Shown here piece after piece: positions 1 through 5,067 of a DNA stretch of 7,318 nt (positions within the stretch are counted from its first letter, which is position 1; each line of letters starts with the position of its first letter). The DNA lies in NCBI GenBank assembly GCA_903970295.1, contig CAJCHQ010000725.1:1-7318 (forward strand), read 5' to 3'. This stretch comes from Bryobacterales bacterium (lineage in GTDB: Bacteria > Cyanobacteriota > Vampirovibrionia > Obscuribacterales > Obscuribacteraceae). Made by a program: the position numbers and the translations under genes. A model generated the notes under the pieces. That model was not told the DNA's origin, did no database searches, and saw nothing but the letters and a program-made list of their open reading frames with translations.

Positions 1-2072
1 CAGCAATACAACCATTTGTCATAACTGCAAAAAATCACACTCGTAAACGATATCACCGCCCGTGATACTATCGGGCGCTCCGTGGGATATTCCCAGATCA
101 ATCCGCCAGTGTAGGCTTCCAGGGCATAGAAATTGCCCTCCTGCGTGCCGAAATAAACACTATCAAGTGAGGCCGCGGGACTGGCGATTACCGGTGAACC
201 GGCGGCGAATCTCCAAACCACTTTGCCGTCCTGGGCACCAACCGCCTGAAAAGAGCCAGCTTTAGTACCAAACAATAACAGGTCCGCATGTTTGTGCGGG
301 GTGCAGACGATGGCGTCGCCGGCCCGATAACTCCAGTGCACGTTGCCGCCTACGGCATCCAGTGCGATCAATCGCCCACCGTCAGTAGCGACGAAAAGAC
401 GATCTCGACCAAGAATCGGCGTGGAAACAATCGGCTCTTTGCCCTCATACCGCCAGTTTACTTGCCCACTACTGGCCCGGACCGAATGAACATGCCCGGT
501 CGAATCAGCCACAATCACCTGATCGCCAGCCAATAATGGACTCGACAAAAGGCTACCGTCAGTTTGAAATTGCCAAAATATTTTTCCAGTGGCAATCTCA
601 ATCGCGTACAAACAGCCATCTCCCGATGCGACATAGACAGTTTTTTCTTCCTTGTCTGGAAGTGGCGCTGACGCCCAGCCGATTGGTCCGTTCGTTTTGA
701 AAGACCACTCCAGGTCGAGGCTCGGTTTCAGCCCCGGACTAGCCAGCGCGATGTGACGCGTGCCCGAAGTTTCGGGTTGCCGACCTGCAGGCAGCTTGTT
801 CGCAGACTTCGCCTTGCTGTCAGCTGGCGGTCGCGTCGGCTCAAGCGATGGGAGCGGCTTTTTATCAAGCACCGGAGAAGTTTTTGCATTAGCGCCCGAT
901 TGCTGTTCCAATTGAGCGATCAGTTTCTCGGATTCGAGTAAGCCACCAGATTTAGTACCAATAGTAGACTCAGCGCGAGTGGGAATTCTCGGCTCAGCTG
1001 ACGGCACTCGCACCGTGATCGGCTGCGTCCTCAACTCATTGGCGACATCGATCGTCGTACCCAGAGCTTCAGCATGTTTCGGTCCCAAGGCACCCGGCGG
1101 CACCTGAATTCTTTCAAAACTGGTGCGATTTTGAGCAGCGGCAACTGCAGCTGCCTGGGCTTCAGCGGTGATCGCACCGGAGCGCAGCAAAGGCCGGTTA
1201 CCTAAGCCAAGTCTGGCCACACGCAGTTCGAAAATCAAATCATCGAGGATCGTCAAAACCTCTCCCATCGATTCGTAGCGCTCCTCTGGAGTCTTCGCCA
1301 TCATGCGCCGGATCACTCGATCGAGAACATCCGGGATCAGTGGATTGATGCGGCGAGCTGACGGGATCGGCGCCGATGAATGTTTGGTCGCCATCTCAAT
1401 CATGCCTTTGGCCCGATATGGAAGCTGCCCTGTAGCCATTTCGAAGAAGAGAATGCCGAGCGAATAGATATCGGAACGGTGATCTTGCTGCTCACCCCGA
1501 CAAAGTTCGGGCGACATGTAAGCCGGCGTACCCATACCTTTAGTCGATGCGTTGCAATGGACGCGGCCAACAAGCAAGCGCGCCAGGCCAAAATCGCCAA
1601 CTTTTAAATCGCCTTCATTGGTGATAAAAATGTTGTCGGCTTTAACATCTTGGTGAATGACACTGTTTTTATGAGCATAGGTTAGTCCGGAAGCCAGTTG
1701 CTTCATCCAATTCAGGCAGTGTTCGACAGCTAAAGGACCGGCTACGACGCGATTAGCCAGATTGCCGCCCGGGAGATATTCCATCGAAACGAAGTGATGT
1801 TGCTTCTTTTGCCTTTCTTCAACGCCGATGTCGTAAACGGTGACAATGTTGGGGTGCTCTAATTTAGCGGCGAATCTGGCTTCTTGATGGAAAATTTCGA
1901 CACTCGATTTATCAGCCATCAATTCAGGCAGAAGCATTTTGATCGCGACGTCGCGCAATAGTTGCTCGTCCCGGCATTGGTAAACAACACCCATGCCGCC
2001 GACGCCGAGCTCTTTGAGCACTGTGTAATGCCCGTTTTCTAACTTATCGCCGCGCGAAAAAATGACAGCCAT
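1..2072 (-). CDS. Ser/Thr protein kinase with C-terminal PQQ-type beta-propeller (partial, C-terminus off the left edge)
   Basis: This is a Hanks-type (PknB-like) protein kinase; 690 residues are visible and there is no stop codon before the window edge. The kinase domain spans about residues 15-280. It has the glycine loop GVGGMG (23-28), VAIK lysine K45, helix-C glutamate E64, catalytic loop HQDVKADN (140-147, D142 catalytic, N147), DFG 160-162, and GTPAYMSPE (181-189). The HRD arginine is replaced by Q141, so it is a non-RD kinase. Residues about 280-450 form an Ala/Pro/Lys-rich, probably disordered linker. From about 453 there are PQQ-like propeller blades. No hydrophobic membrane segment is visible, so the visible part should be cytoplasmic. 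The same order of domains is known in Streptomyces AfsK. ATG 2072 is the furthest upstream ATG possible because an in-frame TAA lies three codons before it (2079-2081). No good Shine-Dalgarno precedes it. Substrate and ligand are unknown. Confidence 0.95.
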   Translation of the reverse strand, partial: MAVIFSRGDKLENGHYTVLKELGVGGMGVVYQCRDEQLLRDVAIKMLLPELMADKSSVEIFHQEARFAAKLEHPNIVTVYDIGVEERQKKQHHFVSMEYLPGGNLANRVVAGPLAVEHCLNWMKQLASGLTYAHKNSVIHQDVKADNIFITNEGDLKVGDFGLARLLVGRVHCNASTKGMGTPAYMSPELCRGEQQDHRSDIYSLGILFFEMATGQLPYRAKGMIEMATKHSSAPIPSARRINPLIPDVLDRVIRRMMAKTPEERYESMGEVLTILDDLIFELRVARLGLGNRPLLRSGAITAEAQAAAVAAAQNRTSFERIQVPPGALGPKHAEALGTTIDVANELRTQPITVRVPSAEPRIPTRAESTIGTKSGGLLESEKLIAQLEQQSGANAKTSPVLDKKPLPSLEPTRPPADSKAKSANKLPAGRQPETSGTRHIALASPGLKPSLDLEWSFKTNGPIGWASAPLPDKEEKTVYVASGDGCLYAIEIATGKIFWQFQTDGSLLSSPLLAGDQVIVADSTGHVHSVRASSGQVNWRYEGKEPIVSTPILGRDRLFVATDGGRLIALDAVGGNVHWSYRAGDAIVCTPHKHADLLLFGTKAGSFQAVGAQDGKVVWRFAAGSPVIASPAASLDSVYFGTQEGNFYALEAYTGGLIWEYPTERPIVSRAVISFTSVIFCSYDKWLYC
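3..716 (-). repeat. PQQ-like beta-propeller blades, 40-residue period, within the kinase
   Basis: From about residue 453 of the kinase, the protein repeats a unit ending in a pattern like A-x-x-A-x-T-G-x-x-x-W. The closing tryptophans are W500, W540, W580, W620 and W660, exactly 40 residues (120 bases) apart, with an earlier W456. Each unit also carries a V-Y/F-x-x-(S/T/A)-x-x-G-x-x-x-A strand pair such as VYVASGDGCLYAIE. This is the signature of PQQ/BamB-like blades (seen in the sequence; family assignment from established knowledge). At least five blades are present and more are expected beyond the edge. Such domains usually bind proteins or small ligands. Nothing here shows binding of PQQ cofactor itself. 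Confidence 0.85.
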
Positions 2073-2113
2073 GTCGACTTATTTGATTGATACTCCCGAA
2101 GGTTCGCAAAAAG

Positions 2114-2148
2114 TGTCTGCTTCTTTAATTCCCTTAAGCTCGCAGACA
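2114..2148. repeat. 7-bp perfect inverted repeat upstream of the kinase
   Basis: TGTCTGC at 2114-2120 is mirrored by GCAGACA at 2142-2148 with 21 bases between them. The element lies 42-76 bases upstream of the kinase start. The arm centres are 28 bases apart, a little under three helical turns, so it could be an operator for a dimeric regulator, or a stem-loop in the kinase leader. It could also be chance; no function is shown. Confidence 0.3.
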
Positions 2149-2370
2149 ATATCTCCCAACCAATTCAGCTTATCGTCAGCCCGATTGGCTCAGCGTCGCT
2201 TTTCTGCCCTGCCCGTCTGATTGTAGTTCTCCCGTGGGTGCGGCGAAGAATAAAGCCAATTTTAGATTGAACAGGCAAACCTGAACATTTGTCAAGAAAC
2301 GGAATCGACTAAGTCGTTAGAATAAAGGCACTGGCCACATGCTTGCGGCTAGGCCGCGTCTTGAACCAGC

Positions 2371-2376
2371 AAAGGA
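2371..2376 (+). promoter_or_regulatory. Ribosome binding site that fixes the GTG start of kdsD
   Basis: AAAGGA lies 9 bases before GTG 2386. The next in-frame candidate, ATG 2461, has no Shine-Dalgarno-like sequence before it. This favours the GTG start even though it gives an N-terminal extension compared with E. coli KdsD. Confidence 0.7.
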
Positions 2377-2385
2377 TACCAGTCT

Positions 2386-3462
2386 GTGCCATCTGAAGAA
2401 TTCAGTTTCGAGGCTAAACAAGACACCAATGCGCCACTGGCTGCTGCGACTCCTGGCAAAATGCAGGCCAACGAATTCGATCCGGCTTACGTGCCCGACA
2501 CCCCGGTTCTCGAGCAAGCCAAACAAGTTTTGCGCCTCGAGGCAGAAGCGGTTGCCGCTTTGGCCGACCGCCTCGGCGATGAATTCATCAAAGCAATTGA
2601 CATACTGAGCGCATGCAAAGGCAAGGTAGTCGTCACCGGCATGGGTAAATCCGGCCATATCGGCACTAAAATCGCAGCTACTTTCGCCTCGACCGGCACT
2701 CCAGCCTTTTTCGTCCACCCAGCTGAGCTGAGGCACGGGGACTTCGGCATGATCGATGAGCGCGATGTGGTCGTAGCATTATCGACTTCGGGCGAAACCT
2801 CCGAAATTAAATTGGCAATCGAACCAATCAAGCGCCTGGGGCTGTCGATTATCGCCCTAACCGGCAATCTTAAATCCAGCCTGGCTCAGTATAGTAGCGC
2901 CGTTTTGGACGTCGGAGTGACACGCGAAGCCTGCCTCCTGAATTTGGCCCCGACGTCATCGACGACCGCTTCCTTAGCCATGGGCGATGCTCTGGCCATG
3001 GTGTTGATGAACAAGAAGGGCTTCAAGGCTGATGATTTCGCGCGCAGCCATCCAGGCGGCGCGCTCGGGCAACAATTGTTGACGGTTAAAGACGTAATGC
3101 GGTGCGGCATCGACGTGCCCTCTGTTTTATTGGACGCTAGTTATGCCGACGTTTTGCAAGAAATCACCAAGAAACGGTTGGGGTTCACGGTCGTTTTGAA
3201 TAACGATGGTTCGGTCGCTGGCATGATCACTGATGGCGATTTACGTCGCACAATTCTCAGTTTTGGCACCTCAGTCTTCAGTAAACAGGCTTGTGAGATC
3301 ATGACGAGAAGCCCGAAAACGATTTCAGCGCACTCGTTGGCCAAAGAAGCGCTCAAGCTCATGGAGAAATTTGCCATATCTGATCTTCTCATTCTGGATG
3401 ATCACAATCGCCCCTTTGGCCTGATCGATTTGAAGGATCTGCTCAAGGCCGGCTTGATTTAG
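2386..3462 (+). CDS. kdsD: Arabinose-5-phosphate isomerase, KdsD/KpsF/GutQ family (SIS + two CBS domains)
   Basis: This enzyme interconverts ribulose 5-phosphate and arabinose 5-phosphate in the cytoplasm, the entry step to Kdo for LPS or capsule. It has 358 residues against 328 in E. coli KdsD. The SIS domain is about residues 70-210, with CKGKVVVTGMGKSGHIG (77-93), STSGETSE (133-140), EACLLNLAPTSSTT (181-194) and SHPGGALG (221-228). By alignment from memory, the E. coli KdsD residues K59, E111, E152 and H193 correspond to K88, E140, E181 and H222, all conserved at a constant offset of 29. Two CBS domains follow (about 234-292 and 300-358), including ITDGDLRR and the end LIDLKDLLKAGLI. The extra N-terminal residues (about 1-28) look disordered. 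The start is GTG with a good ribosome binding site. It appears to be a single-gene unit: a possible terminator follows and the next gene is 276 bases away. No other Kdo gene is in the window. Confidence 0.95.
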   Translation: MPSEEFSFEAKQDTNAPLAAATPGKMQANEFDPAYVPDTPVLEQAKQVLRLEAEAVAALADRLGDEFIKAIDILSACKGKVVVTGMGKSGHIGTKIAATFASTGTPAFFVHPAELRHGDFGMIDERDVVVALSTSGETSEIKLAIEPIKRLGLSIIALTGNLKSSLAQYSSAVLDVGVTREACLLNLAPTSSTTASLAMGDALAMVLMNKKGFKADDFARSHPGGALGQQLLTVKDVMRCGIDVPSVLLDASYADVLQEITKKRLGFTVVLNNDGSVAGMITDGDLRRTILSFGTSVFSKQACEIMTRSPKTISAHSLAKEALKLMEKFAISDLLILDDHNRPFGLIDLKDLLKAGLI

Positions 3463-3489
3463 CAGGTTTGACTTACCCGCTAACCACCT

Positions 3490-3524
3490 TCACCGCCGGC
3501 GGTGCCGGTGAGAACTGTTTTTTT
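3490..3524 (+). terminator. Possible rho-independent terminator after kdsD
   Basis: TCACCG (3490-3495) can pair with CGGTGA (3506-3511) around a 10-base loop, followed 6 bases later by seven T (3518-3524). An overlapping perfect 14-base palindrome, CACCGCCGGCGGTG (3491-3504), can form an alternative 5-bp stem with a CCGG loop. The element starts 28 bases after the kdsD stop, a sensible place. The stem is short and the T-run is not directly attached, so efficiency is doubtful. Confidence 0.45.
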
Positions 3525-3601
3525 CGGCATGTTTTTCGCCTGAAAATAACCGACCGGCGTCGGCGGTGTGGAAAAGCCGGGTCGGTCGACTCGGGAGTGG
3601 G

Positions 3602-3630
3602 TAAACAATGCTTGTAGATGCTTGTAGAAT
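3602..3630 (+). promoter_or_regulatory. Candidate sigma-70-like promoter for the efflux operon
   Basis: TAAACA (3602-3607, 4 of 6 bases of TTGACA) is separated by exactly 17 bases from TAGAAT (3625-3630, 5 of 6 bases of TATAAT). The spacer is made almost entirely of the tandem 10-bp repeat. Transcription would then start near 3637, about 100 bases before the adaptor start codon. The match is modest and other weak pairs exist, for example TTGATC 3681 with TGAAAT 3706 at 19 bases spacing. Confidence 0.3.
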
Positions 3631-3638
3631 GTTCGTAG
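3608..3638. repeat. Tandem 10-bp direct repeat upstream of the efflux operon
   Basis: ATGCTTGTAG occurs twice back to back (3608-3617 and 3618-3627). A degenerate third copy, ATGTTCGTAG (3629-3638), follows after one extra base. The spacing of 10-11 bases is one helical turn, the arrangement used by OmpR/PhoB-type response regulators, a family that often controls metal efflux operons. The sequence does not itself identify a regulator. Confidence 0.6.
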
Positions 3639-3676
3639 AGCCTGATTGCGAAGGAAACGAGAACCATTTGCAATAG
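3608..3676 (+). CDS. Possible 22-residue leader peptide (speculative)
   Basis: An ATG at 3608 opens a 22-codon frame ending in TAG at 3674-3676. It is preceded by GGGAG (3593-3597) at a 10-base distance, a good Shine-Dalgarno arrangement. The peptide begins MLVDACRMF and contains Cys6, Met8, Cys14 and His20, possible metal ligands. It lies 62 bases before the adaptor start. Against it: the frame is short enough to arise by chance, its first codons are the tandem repeat, and the candidate promoter at 3602-3630 would start transcription inside it. The two readings exclude each other. Confidence 0.15.
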   Translation: MLVDACRMFVEPDCEGNENHLQ

Positions 3677-3726
3677 CTGCTTGATCAGCTCCGTCAATCT
3701 CACAGTGAAATACCGGGGCAACCTTC

Positions 3727-3730
3727 GGAA
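3727..3730 (+). promoter_or_regulatory. Ribosome binding site deciding the adaptor start
   Basis: GGAA lies 8 bases before ATG 3739 but only 2 bases before an in-frame GTG at 3733. The spacing makes ATG 3739 the better start and removes two residues from the longest possible reading. Confidence 0.55.
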
Positions 3731-3738
3731 ACGTGATT

Positions 3739-5067
3739 ATGTCCGGCTTTGAAGCCCGTTTCAGGGCGGTTTTAGTAACGACAGCTTTGGCTTTGAGCGC
3801 CTGTTCCCAAAACGAACGAGGGGCCGATCCGGCTTCGGTTTTACAATCCCCTAGCGTTTCTGCCGCGACTCCCCCAATGACGAAAACGAATACCAGTTCC
3901 ATCCCGAGAGACGAGTATGCATTGACGCCCGAAATGGAAGCGCGAGCAAGTATCAAAGTGGCGCCAGTGACGAATCGCATGCTCAGCCGCAGCACCACTT
4001 TTTCATCAAGTGTCGAAGCGACAACAAAGGGCTCGGCTATAGTCAATTCTCTCGTGCGCGGCGTGGTGACAAAAATCTGCGCTGACGTCGGCGACAAAGT
4101 AAAAGCCGGACAGATTTTGTTTTACGTCAATTGTCCAGAATTATCAGAAGCTCAATCGGCCTGGTTGACGGCGATAGCTAAAGTGCAAGAAGCCAAAGCG
4201 CAGCAGACTTCAATTATCAACCGACTGCAAATTGTTAAAGCTGATGTCGAACGCCAAGAAACTCTGAACAAAGAAGGAATCAGCTCCACCAAGCAAGTGC
4301 AATTGGCACAGGCAAGTGTTGCATCGACGGAAGCGGAGTTGGCGGCATCAAAATCGGTACTAGCAGCAAATAAGTCATATGTGGCCGCGGCCGAAAGCCG
4401 ATTGAGCTCATTCGGGCTCAGCACCAGGCATCTCGGCGAGGGCAAACTGACAAGTGAGCTGCCAGTGACTAGCCCCATATCTGGTATCGTCATCAAGAAA
4501 TCGATCCAGGCTGGTCAGAACATCAACCCTCAAGGTTCGAACAGCATCAACTCTCTCGAGGGCATGTTCACGGTAGTCAATCTCGACAAAGTCTGGGTCA
4601 TGCTGGAAGTACCTCAGTCCGAAGTTGCAGCTTTGAAATTGGGAGCCTCCGTCAATTTCACAACGGAGGTAGCGCCTGGAAAAGAATTCCACGGTCGAGT
4701 GATCACACCTGGGGAAGACTTCGATGCGGTCTCGCGGACAGTGGCTGTGAGGGTGGAGATCAATAATCCGAACGGCATTCTCAAACCCGGCATGCTCGTT
4801 CTTGCCAAAGCAGAAGAGGGTCTCACGACAAACACCGTATTGGCAGTCGACAATCGCGCATTGCAGGACATCGAGGGGCAGCTATATGTTTTTCGGGAAA
4901 AGGCGCCTCACGTATACAAAAAGCAAGTGGTCAAAGTCGGTGTCAAAAATGACAAATTCACTCAAATTATTCACGGTTTGAAAGCTGGAGATCGGGTTGT
5001 TACAGATGGTTCGTTCGCTCTCAAATCGGAAGTGCTGAAAGCGAATCTGGTGCCCGACGAATCATGA
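3739..5067 (+). CDS. czcB: RND efflux periplasmic adaptor lipoprotein, CzcB/CusB type (membrane fusion protein)
   Basis: This 442-residue protein would link the inner-membrane pump encoded next to it with an outer-membrane channel. It starts with a lipoprotein signal peptide, a hydrophobic stretch ending in the lipobox LSAC with Cys22 as the lipidated residue. A flexible Ser/Pro/Thr-rich segment follows (about 23-58). Then come the first half of a lipoyl-like domain (about 93-135, VRGVVTKICADVGDKVKAGQ), a long Ala/Gln/Lys-rich helical hairpin (about 136-226), the second lipoyl half (241-262, PVTSPISGIVIKKSIQAGQ), a beta-barrel (about 280-357, VWVMLEVPQSEV and GILKPGMLVLAKAE) and a membrane-proximal domain (about 363-437, ALQDIEGQLYVF and GLKAGDRVVTDGSF). 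There is no His-rich or Met-cluster N-terminus of the kind that marks some CzcB or CusB proteins, so the metal cannot be read from it. The stop overlaps the start of the pump gene by 4 bases. The symbol is family-level. Confidence 0.9.
   Translation: MSGFEARFRAVLVTTALALSACSQNERGADPASVLQSPSVSAATPPMTKTNTSSIPRDEYALTPEMEARASIKVAPVTNRMLSRSTTFSSSVEATTKGSAIVNSLVRGVVTKICADVGDKVKAGQILFYVNCPELSEAQSAWLTAIAKVQEAKAQQTSIINRLQIVKADVERQETLNKEGISSTKQVQLAQASVASTEAELAASKSVLAANKSYVAAAESRLSSFGLSTRHLGEGKLTSELPVTSPISGIVIKKSIQAGQNINPQGSNSINSLEGMFTVVNLDKVWVMLEVPQSEVAALKLGASVNFTTEVAPGKEFHGRVITPGEDFDAVSRTVAVRVEINNPNGILKPGMLVLAKAEEGLTTNTVLAVDNRALQDIEGQLYVFREKAPHVYKKQVVKVGVKNDKFTQIIHGLKAGDRVVTDGSFALKSEVLKANLVPDES

Larger units (their letters stand above)
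2073..2385. other. Divergent intergenic region between the kinase and kdsD
   Basis: These 313 bases lie between two genes pointing away from each other, so both promoters should be here. A TAGAAT at 2318-2323 could be a -10 box for kdsD, but no matching -35 box sits 16-18 bases upstream; the nearest, TTGTCA at 2289-2294, is 23 bases away. I could not pick a convincing promoter for the kinase. The region also holds the inverted repeat listed separately. No credible gene was seen in it. Confidence 0.6.
3463..3738. other. Intergenic region between kdsD and the efflux operon
   Basis: These 276 bases hold, in order: a GC-rich hairpin and T-run (3490-3524); a second small hairpin CCGAC-CGGC-GTCGG (3550-3563) with a related GTCGG copy at 3581-3585; a tandem 10-bp repeat (3608-3638) that overlaps a possible promoter and a possible 22-codon reading frame; and the adaptor's ribosome binding site (3727-3730). 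Antisense open frames across it look like shadows of the adaptor gene. No established riboswitch was recognised. Confidence 0.6.

Noticed and set aside
62..536. Plus-strand open frames of 67 and 82 codons
   Set aside because: They are antisense to the PQQ blades of the kinase, whose 40-residue periodicity proves the minus-strand reading.
1380..1607. Open frames of about 70 codons on both strands within the kinase domain
   Set aside because: They run across the DFG-to-SPE part of the kinase in other frames; the kinase reading is unambiguous.
2289..2323. TTGTCA/TAGAAT as a kdsD promoter pair
   Set aside because: The spacing is 23 bases, well outside the usual 16-18, so only the -10-like box is mentioned.
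2317..2736. Minus-strand open frame of 139 codons over the kdsD start
   Set aside because: It is antisense to the conserved KdsD sequence, has no recognisable domain, and covers the kdsD ribosome binding site.
3638..3691. Inverted repeat GAG(C)CTGAT / ATCAGCTC
   Set aside because: It needs a bulged base and a 37-base loop, and such matches are expected by chance.
3733..3738. GTG 3733 as the adaptor start
   Set aside because: It leaves only 2 bases after GGAA, too close for a ribosome binding site; ATG 3739 fits better and keeps the full signal peptide.
3480..4097. Minus-strand open frame of 205 codons across the intergenic region and the start of the adaptor gene
   Set aside because: It lies antisense to the lipoprotein signal and lipoyl regions of the adaptor, resembles no family I recognise, and has the low-complexity look of a shadow frame.
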